DNA of 64,000 nucleotides from an uncultured Clostridia bacterium (GTDB lineage Bacteria > Bacillota > Clostridia > TANB77 > CAG-508). A program made the translations under genes and the position numbers. The notes below the pieces were generated by a model that was not told the origin of the DNA, made no database searches, and saw only the letters and a program-made list of their open reading frames with translations. Within the stretch, counting starts at the first letter, position 1. Each line of letters opens with the position of its first letter. Of this stretch, positions 27,229 to 36,578 are shown piece by piece. Location: positions 41,531-105,530 of the forward strand of contig CAKPFO010000001.1 in the NCBI GenBank assembly GCA_934153805.1. The letters are read 5' to 3'.

Positions 27229-30200
27229 TTATTCTGGAATTAGCTCTACTACACCAATTATACCTCTAAATGCTCCTGGGAAAATGTGCTCTGAAACATT
27301 TGAAGTTATATTTCCATTCCATACGCCTGTATGAACATGTCCTGCTAAAACACTCTTAACTTTTGTATTGCTTGAATATATATAATCATTTAATAGAGTA
27401 TTCATACTACTATTGTTTCCAATAATCCATTTGTAACTATTGTTTGCCCAATAGTAAACTTGATTATTATGCACACTTCTGCACCATTGTTCTAGTCCTG
27501 ATGCATCTGTTTGAGAAGCAATTGGAACATGTGATGCTAATATTACAGAACCTGTTGCACTTTTTATTAATGATTGTGCTTTTGTTGTATCCACACTTGC
27601 GTTAGCTGACCAGTTTAGTCCTACAATTCTTACTCCACCTAAATCTATATATTTAGAATCTGAGTTTCCATCTAAACTACTATGTTTAGATAGTGCATAT
27701 GAAACATCATGATTTGTTCTTCCTGTCCATGCATCATGGTCATCTGTAGAACCTCTTATATACATTTTCTTTATACTAGACTTCAACTTTTTATATCCGT
27801 CAGATAACACTTTATAGTTATTATCACTATAATAATCCATAAGGTCTCCTCCAAATATAACTGCATCAAAGTTGTTGTTATTTATATAGTCTATTATTTG
27901 TGGCCATAAATCTTCACTATGTACCGTTTTGTCATCAGTAACCATCATATTATATCTACTAGCAATTTCACTTTCTGAACTAGTAACATCAGAACCCCTA
28001 TTAGTATAATCTGCTACTATATGTGCATCACTTACCCATGCAATTTTTTTACTGCTACTTAAATTTGGTATTTTTATTGTTACCTTATCTTCAGCAAATG
28101 AATATGTTGGTACCTCTTTTTTATCTCCATCTGGATATGATGTTATAAGTACACTTCCATTTTTCATATTATTTGTAATTCTTGAAAGGCTTACCCAGCC
28201 ATTTTTAGCTGAATTTACTGTACCTGGGTTAGATACATATACTTGGTTTACTCCATCTTTATTTCTAAAGTCTAACAATACCATGTAATGTCCTGTGCTA
28301 CTTGTCCATTCTCCTTTTACATTTACTATTATTGGTCTTCCTGATTGTAAATGTGTTATTATTTCTTTTTCTGTAAGAGGTCTGTATGGTCTTTCACTTT
28401 CTATTCCATGATTTTTTAATATTTCTTGTAGATTTTTTGTTACTCCACCAACTTCTACTCTAATAGTTTCTGGAGTAACATCTTGACCATAGCCTTTTAG
28501 AATAATTGCTATAGAAGTTATGCTACATCCGCTACTTTTCATTGTTCCATCTGCAAATTTATGGTCTGACCATGAAGCACCTGAGTCTTGTTTATATGCT
28601 GGATATGTATGTCCATTAACTGTATATCCATCTACATTTTCTGTACCTTGTTCTTCTTGTTCAAATTGAATTCCTAGCAATTCATACATTTTCTTTACAT
28701 ATGATGTAACATTTCTTACCCATCCATCACCTTGTGTAGGATATTTTGTTGTATTTGGGCAATATGTATAACCTATATCTTTAATGGTTATCTTACCTTG
28801 AGCAAAATATATACTACCTTTTGCCATATTTCTCATTACTGTTTCTACATTTTCTTGTGGAGTTGCGTATGTTTTTCCTAAATTCCAACTTAACCAGTTA
28901 TTGTCGTTTTTTACATATGATGTATTAGCTGTACCTATATTGGTTTCTATATGTCCAAATGCTAATACAAATATTGCATTTACTTTATATTGGTCTTGAC
29001 ATGATATTAATGTATCCACTAGACTTAATGCATTTTTTCTTTCATTTCCAGAAAATACAGCTGTTATTATTGCTATTAATTCATCTCTTGTTGGTGCTCG
29101 TAAAGCTCCTTCTTCATCTGTTTTTACTATTATATCATCTATATTTAAGTCCTTGTATTCTTCATCTGATATCGGTTCATCAAAATCTTTTAGTAAGTTT
29201 TCTATGTCTGGCTCATTTTCTGGAAGCGTCATTAAATATTGCATATGCTCGGCTAAACCAGTCATCTTATTTTTGTATTGGCTGTTAGTATCATCTTCTG
29301 CACTTGCGTTTTCATCACCTTCCATATCTTGTCCCATTAAACTATATAGCATATCTATTGAACTTTTTAAAAATGGGTATGGCTCTGCTTGCACATTGGT
29401 TCCTGGTAATGTATATGATACATTTTTTCCAGATTTATCAAAAACAGATTTTTTTGCACATTCTATTGCTTTTCTTACATTATCATAACAATCATCTGCA
29501 TTTTCACATTTTCCTGTAGAATTTCTTAATAGTCCTAAAAATTGTTTTGACTTTTCTATTGGCTTTCCCAACATTACCGGTGGATTATATTTAGTTTCTG
29601 TTACAGTTGTTTCTACTGATGTTGTCTTAGCTACCATCATATCAATTCCATACCAACGTTCTTGTGTATAAACAATTTCAGTTCCTCCATATGCACTTTC
29701 TTGTTCATGTCCACCATATGGAGTATAACCTGGAAGCTCTGTTGGTAATGAGTATGTTGCTGTATATGGTCCTGATGTCGACGTAGTTACCTTTGTAGTT
29801 TTTGAATGCATATAATTTATATAGAAACTCCATGTATTAATAAATTGTTCATTTAAATGTGGTACCATTGTTGTTGTTATTATTTCAGTTTTTGTCTTTT
29901 CTGTTTTTTCTGAGGTTTTTGAAGCACTAGAAGTTGCACTACTAGTAAAACTTTCATATGATTCAAGTTTTTTCTCTTCCAATATTGTTACATGTTCCTC
30001 TGTTGTATCATCTTGTACAGCAAGTATCATTTGCGTCTGTCTTGCTAACATTGCTACATGATATACAAATTCTGGATTTCTTGTAATTAAACACAAATTT
30101 ATTAAAAATTCATATGGCATTGTATATGCACTTATTTTGGTTTTATAATCTATTGGAATTATCTTTTCTATTTCTACTTCTGTTGAATCTGCTGTAAATA

Positions 30201-30795
30201 ATGAATTTATTATATTACTTTGATCTGTTTCTTTGGTTTCTATAGTTTTTACTTGGGCAATCTTTAATTCTCCCGTATCTTCATCTATTGTATATCTATA
30301 TCTTATTTTTTTATCTTTATTATCCACTAACTTTTGAAATTCTTCTGGTGAAACATACTTCATTATTACATAATCTGTTCCATTTACTGTTGCAACCTCT
30401 TCGTCATCGTTCGTTCCTACATCTAATGTTGTACTAATTAGTCCTTTTTGTTTTGTTCTAAATATAAAAACAGAACCGTCTACCCAATCATCATGATTAT
30501 TTTCAAGGTTTGTTAATTCTAATCCCCTTCTACGATGTGTGCTTTGCGTTATTATATCTGCTTTTACAAATTCTTTTATATATTTTTCTATTCTTTCTTT
30601 TTGCTTTTTGTAGTTATTATCTGTTAGTATTTTTTCTATTAAATCATGCTCTGTTAATTTTTTATCTTCTTCTAAAATGTCTGCATCTCCTAAAAGTCCC
30701 AAATCACTTAAAGATACTCCTAATTCTGATAACTGCCTAATATGTTCATCAACTACAGTTATATCTACTGTTTCTTCTTGTCCGCGTTTCTTCAT
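27229..30795 (-). CDS. Cell-wall hydrolase fusion: GH73-like, C39 peptidase and metallophosphoesterase domains
   Basis: 1188 residues. Residues 1-560 have no domain I recognise. Residues 570-710 look like a glucosaminidase/lysozyme-type domain, with candidate catalytic Glu617 in FGHIETNIG. Residues 730-890 form a C39-like papain-fold peptidase: Cys756 in SSGCSITSIA, His836 in STGHYMVLLD, and SNPGT. Residues 917-1188 form a calcineurin-like phosphoesterase: SDAH, FGGDLMD, GSTDDHD, ASHVP, AGHVHTG. The first two match the job of T4SS wall hydrolases (VirB1/CwlT), which locally open peptidoglycan. No signal peptide or ribosome site precedes ATG 30795, whereas the gene overlapping it upstream in another frame carries a membrane span. 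The two were probably one protein, broken or joined by a frameshift near 30795. Confidence 0.8.
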   Translation of the reverse strand: MKKRGQEETVDITVVDEHIRQLSELGVSLSDLGLLGDADILEEDKKLTEHDLIEKILTDNNYKKQKERIEKYIKEFVKADIITQSTHRRRGLELTNLENNHDDWVDGSVFIFRTKQKGLISTTLDVGTNDDEEVATVNGTDYVIMKYVSPEEFQKLVDNKDKKIRYRYTIDEDTGELKIAQVKTIETKETDQSNIINSLFTADSTEVEIEKIIPIDYKTKISAYTMPYEFLINLCLITRNPEFVYHVAMLARQTQMILAVQDDTTEEHVTILEEKKLESYESFTSSATSSASKTSEKTEKTKTEIITTTMVPHLNEQFINTWSFYINYMHSKTTKVTTSTSGPYTATYSLPTELPGYTPYGGHEQESAYGGTEIVYTQERWYGIDMMVAKTTSVETTVTETKYNPPVMLGKPIEKSKQFLGLLRNSTGKCENADDCYDNVRKAIECAKKSVFDKSGKNVSYTLPGTNVQAEPYPFLKSSIDMLYSLMGQDMEGDENASAEDDTNSQYKNKMTGLAEHMQYLMTLPENEPDIENLLKDFDEPISDEEYKDLNIDDIIVKTDEEGALRAPTRDELIAIITAVFSGNERKNALSLVDTLISCQDQYKVNAIFVLAFGHIETNIGTANTSYVKNDNNWLSWNLGKTYATPQENVETVMRNMAKGSIYFAQGKITIKDIGYTYCPNTTKYPTQGDGWVRNVTSYVKKMYELLGIQFEQEEQGTENVDGYTVNGHTYPAYKQDSGASWSDHKFADGTMKSSGCSITSIAIILKGYGQDVTPETIRVEVGGVTKNLQEILKNHGIESERPYRPLTEKEIITHLQSGRPIIVNVKGEWTSSTGHYMVLLDFRNKDGVNQVYVSNPGTVNSAKNGWVSLSRITNNMKNGSVLITSYPDGDKKEVPTYSFAEDKVTIKIPNLSSSKKIAWVSDAHIVADYTNRGSDVTSSESEIASRYNMMVTDDKTVHSEDLWPQIIDYINNNNFDAVIFGGDLMDYYSDNNYKVLSDGYKKLKSSIKKMYIRGSTDDHDAWTGRTNHDVSYALSKHSSLDGNSDSKYIDLGGVRIVGLNWSANASVDTTKAQSLIKSATGSVILASHVPIASQTDASGLEQWCRSVHNNQVYYWANNSYKWIIGNNSSMNTLLNDYIYSSNTKVKSVLAGHVHTGVWNGNITSNVSEHIFPGAFRGIIGVVELIPE

Positions 30796-31075
30796 TCGTG
30801 ACTGTGGTCTCTACTTTATCATCTAGCTTTATCCAATAATCATCACGTATCCATTTCCAAAATTTATTAAGTGCTGTTCCCACATTTGAAAGAATTTCTA
30901 TAACTTTGTCTTTAATAGCACTAAATACTGAAAATACTGCCGTGGCTATTACAACAATTATTAAAATACCTACTAATGCTGGTGTCATTTTTATTAATGC
31001 TTTTTTTGCTATTTTTTTAGCTAACACATTTTTATTTTTGCTATTTTCTTCGTCCACTTGTTCACCTTCTTCCAT
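30749..31075 (-). CDS. Membrane-anchor segment overlapping the hydrolase gene (probable N-terminus of the same protein)
   Basis: 108 residues: an acidic-basic cytoplasmic start with KKIAKKALIKMTPAL, one membrane span (about 29-49) and an amphipathic stretch, KFWKWIRDDYWIKLDDKVETT. The last 47 bases overlap the hydrolase gene in another frame, and the final residues (RTRRNSRYNCS) look out of frame. Joined in the hydrolase frame it would supply the missing membrane anchor. It lies 11 bases after the VirB8-like gene. It is either a separate small gene coupled to the hydrolase or, more likely, its N-terminus. Confidence 0.6.
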   Translation of the reverse strand: MEEGEQVDEENSKNKNVLAKKIAKKALIKMTPALVGILIIVVIATAVFSVFSAIKDKVIEILSNVGTALNKFWKWIRDDYWIKLDDKVETTVTNEETRTRRNSRYNCS

Positions 31076-31086
31076 TTTTAGTATGT

Positions 31087-32022
31087 CTATATCTCTACTT
31101 CTATTTTTAGTCTATCTGTAGTATTTTCTTGTTCATACTTAGCATTATCCTCTACAATGTCTGTAAAAATTACTTTTTTAGTTATGCTATTTGAATCATA
31201 GCTTTTGTAAAATTTCATAGACATTGTTTTAGCTCCATATGAAGTTATTTGAAGCAAACTATCTGCAATCTCGTTAATAGCTATAGTATTTTTTATTTTG
31301 CTATTATCCATTATATATATTTTTCTGCTTGATGACATTGTATCTAATAATACTGTTTTATCTGTATAATTTTCTGCCTTTATTTCATAAATTTCATAAT
31401 CTTTATAAAGTTCTTGTCTTAAAACGGTTATTTTTATTCCATTCTTTTCTGTGCTTTTATTTATTTCTTTTACTTTTATTAAACTATTTATACTTAATTT
31501 TTGCGAATCTTTATCTACTGTAATATAATCTCCATAATTTTGACTTGAAGATACATTTCCTGTAGATATACTATCTTCATAAAATGTTACTATATATGTA
31601 TTTGTTTTAGATGAATTTTTATAATTTTCTATATCTATAGTTTTTTTTGTCTTAAAAATCAAATTATAATAATTGTCTATAAACTCTTGCTCTGTTGGAA
31701 ATAATGTATTCTTACATTCATCTGTTAGTAAGTCATATGCTTTTTTTGTATCTTCATTATTACATGCTTGTACAAAATTTTCTATGATATTTACATTTGT
31801 TTTTGTTTTTTCTTCGCTTACTACTTCTCCAGTTCTACTTGATGTTGTTGGCAATTTTTGGTAGTTTTGAACTGGCGATACATTATTATTTGCTTTTTTT
31901 TGGTTTTCTTCTTTTGCTACTTGATTTAATACTTGTATAATAGCAAAAATGAAGACAACTCCTAATGCTATTATAATAATTTTCTTTCTGTTTTGATTCC
32001 ACATTCTTATAATTTTATTCAT
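31087..32022 (-). CDS. VirB8/TcpC-like membrane protein with an NTF2-like domain
   Basis: 311 residues with one membrane span (about 15-34, KIIIIALGVVFIFAIIQVL), a Ser/Thr-rich linker and an NTF2-like region opening IIENFVQACNNEDTKKAYDLL (about 79-185), then a beta-rich C-terminal half (VLRQELYKDYEIYEIKAENY). The topology and fold hints match inner-membrane VirB8-type scaffold proteins of type IV secretion. GGAGG precedes ATG 32022 by ten bases. It lies between the VirB6-like gene and the hydrolase. Assignment rests on architecture and neighbours, not on a sequence motif. Confidence 0.6.
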   Translation of the reverse strand: MNKIIRMWNQNRKKIIIIALGVVFIFAIIQVLNQVAKEENQKKANNNVSPVQNYQKLPTTSSRTGEVVSEEKTKTNVNIIENFVQACNNEDTKKAYDLLTDECKNTLFPTEQEFIDNYYNLIFKTKKTIDIENYKNSSKTNTYIVTFYEDSISTGNVSSSQNYGDYITVDKDSQKLSINSLIKVKEINKSTEKNGIKITVLRQELYKDYEIYEIKAENYTDKTVLLDTMSSSRKIYIMDNSKIKNTIAINEIADSLLQITSYGAKTMSMKFYKSYDSNSITKKVIFTDIVEDNAKYEQENTTDRLKIEVEI

Positions 32023-32058
32023 TAGTTGTTGTCCTCCATTTATATATAATTTTTAAAC

Positions 32059-34587
32059 TTATTTTTTAGTTTTTCTTGATGTTGACTTTTTCTTTCCTGA
32101 TGATGTTCCTGTTGTTGCTTTACTTGCTGCTCCACTATCTGTTTTTGGTTTTAAGTTATGTTGTTGTCCAACTTGCGCTTTCATTACATTTAATGTATGT
32201 TCTGCAGCCTTTCTAGCTGCTTCTTCATCAAGTCCTCGTTTATCCATAAATTCTTGTGTAAAGTCTTGCACTTTTGCTTTATATTGTTTTTCATCACCTA
32301 ATTCTTTAGAAGTTATCTTTCTTTCTTTAGCAAGTCTTGCTATTTTAGCTGCTTGATCACGGTCTACATATTTTTCAGCTTTTTTAGCTCTATAAATTTC
32401 AGCTGTATCTGTTAAACCTTCATTTACATAGTCTCTCATAGATTCTTTTTCTTGTTTAATTTCTTCTTCTGTTGGAGCCATTCCATTGTTTTCAGCAGCC
32501 ATCTTGTTTCTTATGTATTGATCTACTTTTTCATCTTTCATAAAGGCTTTTGTTCTTGCTGCATCTTCTGAACTTGTATCTCCCTTAAATTCATCTAATA
32601 TTCTTCTACCTGTTGAAGGTAGTTTTCTTACAGTGTTTGCAGCATTTCCAACAGTATTTATTGCTGAATTTCCTAATCTTTGTCCAACCGATTTACCCGC
32701 TGTCATTCCAGCCAATACTCCTGCCATTCCTTTTCCAGATGCAAGTCCAGCTCCTAAACCTAATGCCATTCCAGAAGCTGTAAATACTGCTCTAGTAGCT
32801 GTTTTAGCTGTACCTTTTGCTATACCTTTTATTGTTCTTTTAGCAATATTTTTTGCTCCTCCATGAGCATTAGCAAGATTTCTTACGCCTTGTCTAAATC
32901 CTACTTTTGATCTTTTTTCTGTATTTGAGCTATCTTCACTGTTCTCTATTTTTGTACCATCCGAACTAAATTCTTCTACATCATCATTTGAAAGTCTTAC
33001 TGGTGGTTTTTCTTCATTATCTAATGGTACTTCTTTGTAATCTACATCTATTGGTTCATTTACATTATTTTCGTCATTCTGTGGACCTGGTAATCCTCGA
33101 GGTTCTTCATTAACTTCTCTATAATCTACATCTATCGGTTCATCATTTGAACTGTTTCCATCAAATCTAGTTTTAGTTGCATCTTCTTTTTCTGTACTTT
33201 CGTAGCCTTCTGGTGCTCCGTTTATTCCGTCTATTCCATGAGTTCTTTGGAATCGTGGTTGTTTTTCTTCAGCTGTTGGACTAGGTGCTGTTGCTCCACC
33301 TTTTCCTCCAGAAGATTTTCCTCCACCTATTTTAGAAGCTATTGTTCCTGCTGTAAATCCTGTAAGTGCTCCCATAGTTCCTAATGGTGCATTATCAAAT
33401 CCAAACATTTTCTTTAATATCTTTTCTGCTGGTAATATAAATGTTATTGCTACTAATGCATATATGATATTGTCTTTTGCTAGCTCTGTTGCAGCACCTA
33501 CAAATATCATATATATAATTAAGTGAAATGGCTGAATTAATGCATTATACACATATTCTTTTAGCCACATGTTAAATGCTTGTGCTTTTCCATCTCCTAT
33601 TTTATCTATTGGATATGTAATCGCTACAAGTGGTGCTATTATTGTTAAAAATGCCATCATTAATACCCTTTTCAAGTAATACCATGTAAATATTCCTGTA
33701 TATATAACTAATGCTACATATAGAAGGAAATATGCAAATCTAGCTACGGTGTCTGCTGATTGAACCATAAATCTTGTAGCTCCCATAAAGTTAGTTGTAT
33801 AATTTTCTCCATCAACACTTATTACTACAGTGCTTGCTTCATAGTCATCTCCTACTATTGCATCATTTATTGCATCTACCATTACTAGTGTAAATGACAT
33901 TATATAATGTAAAAAGAATAATAAGCATAGTGCAATAAGCCAATCTGTAAACATTTGCTTATATTTTGCCTTATCTGCTGAAGTACTAGATAATATAATT
34001 CTTATACCTACATATACTAATACACATAGTAAACCTACTATTGACAAATTTCTAAGTGCTACATACCAACCCGAAATAGTATTTTGTAATCTTGCAGCAG
34101 TACCATCTACTCCATATTCTGAATTAAGTTTATTCCATTTTGGTGTAATAAAGTTAATATCTAAATACGGAACTTTATTACTAAAAATTTCTTCTGGCGT
34201 GTATTCTATAACTGGTACTTTATAATCATCTGATCCTGTACTTAGTCCTACTTGTAAATTGTCTTTACTAACAGTTAGAAAAGGGTTTTCCCCACCTTTT
34301 TTTACTCTATCATCATCGGTATCTACCATTACTTTAGAATTTAAAAATCCATCTACGAATCCATTTGCATCTTTTTCCATGCTTCCAGTCATTGCCGCTT
34401 GTAAAAGACTTTCTACTGAATCTACAATCATAGATAAGAATGCTAATGTTGGATTTGCAAGTATTCCTCCTACGCTAAAGTTTACAGCAGCACTAGAATA
34501 AGCTGGAACTATGAAATTAAAACTTAACACCATAAGTATTACTATTATTGTCTTTTGTAGTATGCCTTTTTTAGTAAATTTTTTCAT
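32059..34587 (-). CDS. VirB6/TrbL-like polytopic membrane protein with a long charged C-terminus
   Basis: 842 residues. A signal-like N-terminus (ILQKTIIVILMVLSFNFIVPAY) is followed by an extracellular part and a membrane core of about six spans between residues 178 and 395 (for example SIVGLLCVLVYVGIRIIL and LMMAFLTIIAPLVAITYP), with the short conserved patch WLKEYVYNALIQPFH. The remaining 440 residues are cytoplasmic, with two copies of EPIDVDY(K/R)EV near 490-520, a Gly/Ala-rich helix pair near 580-640, and a Lys-rich tail. The same layout is seen in Gram-positive VirB6/TrsL proteins. AGGAGGAG precedes ATG 34587. It follows VirB4 with a 17-base gap. Confidence 0.82.
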   Translation of the reverse strand: MKKFTKKGILQKTIIVILMVLSFNFIVPAYSSAAVNFSVGGILANPTLAFLSMIVDSVESLLQAAMTGSMEKDANGFVDGFLNSKVMVDTDDDRVKKGGENPFLTVSKDNLQVGLSTGSDDYKVPVIEYTPEEIFSNKVPYLDINFITPKWNKLNSEYGVDGTAARLQNTISGWYVALRNLSIVGLLCVLVYVGIRIILSSTSADKAKYKQMFTDWLIALCLLFFLHYIMSFTLVMVDAINDAIVGDDYEASTVVISVDGENYTTNFMGATRFMVQSADTVARFAYFLLYVALVIYTGIFTWYYLKRVLMMAFLTIIAPLVAITYPIDKIGDGKAQAFNMWLKEYVYNALIQPFHLIIYMIFVGAATELAKDNIIYALVAITFILPAEKILKKMFGFDNAPLGTMGALTGFTAGTIASKIGGGKSSGGKGGATAPSPTAEEKQPRFQRTHGIDGINGAPEGYESTEKEDATKTRFDGNSSNDEPIDVDYREVNEEPRGLPGPQNDENNVNEPIDVDYKEVPLDNEEKPPVRLSNDDVEEFSSDGTKIENSEDSSNTEKRSKVGFRQGVRNLANAHGGAKNIAKRTIKGIAKGTAKTATRAVFTASGMALGLGAGLASGKGMAGVLAGMTAGKSVGQRLGNSAINTVGNAANTVRKLPSTGRRILDEFKGDTSSEDAARTKAFMKDEKVDQYIRNKMAAENNGMAPTEEEIKQEKESMRDYVNEGLTDTAEIYRAKKAEKYVDRDQAAKIARLAKERKITSKELGDEKQYKAKVQDFTQEFMDKRGLDEEAARKAAEHTLNVMKAQVGQQHNLKPKTDSGAASKATTGTSSGKKKSTSRKTKK

Positions 34588-34604
34588 ACTATTATTTTCT
34601 CCTC

Positions 34605-36578
34605 CTAGTATTCATTTCTTGTTTTATTCTTACTTACCAACTTATTTAAGTTTGTTTCTACAAATTCAAATTCTTTTGCTGTTGGTCTTATCTGTATAAT
34701 TGCTGTGTCTGCTCCTACTTTTAGAAGTCCCTCTCCTTTTTCGCAAGTTACTAAAAAGCTTGCTTCTCCAGAGCTTAGTTTAAATACTTCCTTTAAATAT
34801 TGTATTTCGGATTTATCTTGTGCTAAAAATAATTTTGTATCTGATGATGTTAAAACTGCTTGTGCTTCTGGTTTCTCATAAAAGTCTTGAAATCTTTGAG
34901 AAATAATAGCTAGAGAAACATTTCTTTTTCTGGCACGACGTGCCATTGTATTTAAAAAGTCTACTGCTTCTGGGTATGGAAGTAACATCCATGCCTCATC
35001 TACAAGTACTCTTTTTTTGGCTGCTTTTGTTCTATCTTCACTATTTTTCTTAACATATTTTTCCCAAATCCAAGAAAGTAAAATTTGTTGTGCTAAAGGT
35101 CTTGCAAATCTCTCTTCTAGATTTGAAATGTCTAAGTTTATAAATAGTGTTCCATCTAATAAGTCAAATGTAGATTGTCCATCGAAATATGCCATTTGTC
35201 CGTTATATTCTCTTATGTATTGTTTCATAACCTTCATTAGATAACTGTAATGGAATTGATAGTCTGGGTTTTTATTTTCTTCTGCCTTTTTTAATATTCT
35301 TTTATACCATGAACCTATTGTTGGCATCTTTTTCTTTTGCCTTCCTAGTACATCTCTCATTGCCATTTCATTTCTTTCGTATAAACTACTAGGGTCACTT
35401 GTTATTCCTGCTGCTTCATATTCTTCTGCAACTGCTTCTGAAATAATTTGTTTTGTAAGCTCGTTTACATCTGTACTTCTTGTACTACCTCTTGCCATAG
35501 TAAGTAAAGCTTGTGTTACGTCCTCAACTTTGTTTTCTACATTTACTACAGTTCTATTTTTTCCTGTTATTTCGTCTTTTACTATTTCTGCTTCTATATC
35601 AAATAAGTTAATTATTGTTTGTGACGTTGGACTTATTACAACGTTGATTCCTCCTAAGCTTTCTGCAACTATTGAATACTCACCTTCAGCGTCTAGTGCT
35701 AGACTTTGTATACCCATTAGCACTGCAGAACGAGAAATTAATGTTTTCATTGTAACTGATTTACCAGCACCAGATTTAGCAAATATAACCATGTTATAGT
35801 TTGTAAGTGAAGAGTGGAAATTATCAAATAAAATTGGCACTCCTGTTTGTTTGTTAAATCCTAGGGGTACACCAGTTGGGTGCCCTACCTCTGATGTGGT
35901 AAATGGGAATACTGTTCCCATTGAACGTCTATCAAATGTGTGAACTTTTTTTATTTTATCATCCATAAGTGGTAAATTGCTTTTAAATGCTTCTTCTTGC
36001 ATTCCCCAAGCACTTTTTATACCAACTAATGATTTAGACATTTCTGATGATAAAATTTTTGTATATCTTTCCAAATCTTCTAGACTATATGCAAATAGCG
36101 TTGAAACTATAGAAGCTTCAAATAGTTTATTATACCCTGCTGCTATTTCATCTCTTAATTGTTCTGCTTCCCATCTTTTTTGTCCTATTGTACTTTCTCT
36201 ATTTATATTTCCTCTATCTGCTGCAACAATTCTTTCTGTTTCTAGTTCGTTGATAACCCTATTTAATTCGTTTTGTGACCTAGATTCTGGTATTGGATTT
36301 ATGTATATAGATGTGTTTATATCTCCAAACATATACATATCTCTAAACAATTCTGGAAATGTAGCCATCCTTGGAAGTGTAGATACAAAGAAACTTCTTG
36401 CATATCTTGTAACATTTGATATTATCTCTAAATGATCTATATTACTTGCATCTATTCCAGAAGGTGCTATTAATTCTTTTATAGTTTTCTTTTTTAGAAT
36501 TTGATATTCATCTGGATTTGTGTAATCATTGTTACGCTGTTTTTGTCTTTCTAACTCGTTTTGATTTTTCTTTGCCAT
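34605..36578 (-). CDS. VirB4/TraE-family ATPase of the type IV secretion-like system
   Basis: Motor ATPase that powers T4SS assembly and transport, 657 residues. The N-terminal domain runs to about residue 240 (FFVSTLPRMATFPELFRDMY). Walker A FAKSGAGKSVT (K at 273) and Walker B RVLVDEAWMLLP (near 525) are intact. The RARKRNVSLAIISQRFQDF stretch and TSSDTKLFLAQD match the VirB4 C-terminal motifs. ATG 36578 follows GGGAGG and lies inside the upstream gene, so translation is coupled. As the most conserved part of T4SS, it is the firmest evidence for the system here. Confidence 0.93.
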   Translation of the reverse strand: MAKKNQNELERQKQRNNDYTNPDEYQILKKKTIKELIAPSGIDASNIDHLEIISNVTRYARSFFVSTLPRMATFPELFRDMYMFGDINTSIYINPIPESRSQNELNRVINELETERIVAADRGNINRESTIGQKRWEAEQLRDEIAAGYNKLFEASIVSTLFAYSLEDLERYTKILSSEMSKSLVGIKSAWGMQEEAFKSNLPLMDDKIKKVHTFDRRSMGTVFPFTTSEVGHPTGVPLGFNKQTGVPILFDNFHSSLTNYNMVIFAKSGAGKSVTMKTLISRSAVLMGIQSLALDAEGEYSIVAESLGGINVVISPTSQTIINLFDIEAEIVKDEITGKNRTVVNVENKVEDVTQALLTMARGSTRSTDVNELTKQIISEAVAEEYEAAGITSDPSSLYERNEMAMRDVLGRQKKKMPTIGSWYKRILKKAEENKNPDYQFHYSYLMKVMKQYIREYNGQMAYFDGQSTFDLLDGTLFINLDISNLEERFARPLAQQILLSWIWEKYVKKNSEDRTKAAKKRVLVDEAWMLLPYPEAVDFLNTMARRARKRNVSLAIISQRFQDFYEKPEAQAVLTSSDTKLFLAQDKSEIQYLKEVFKLSSGEASFLVTCEKGEGLLKVGADTAIIQIRPTAKEFEFVETNLNKLVSKNKTRNEY

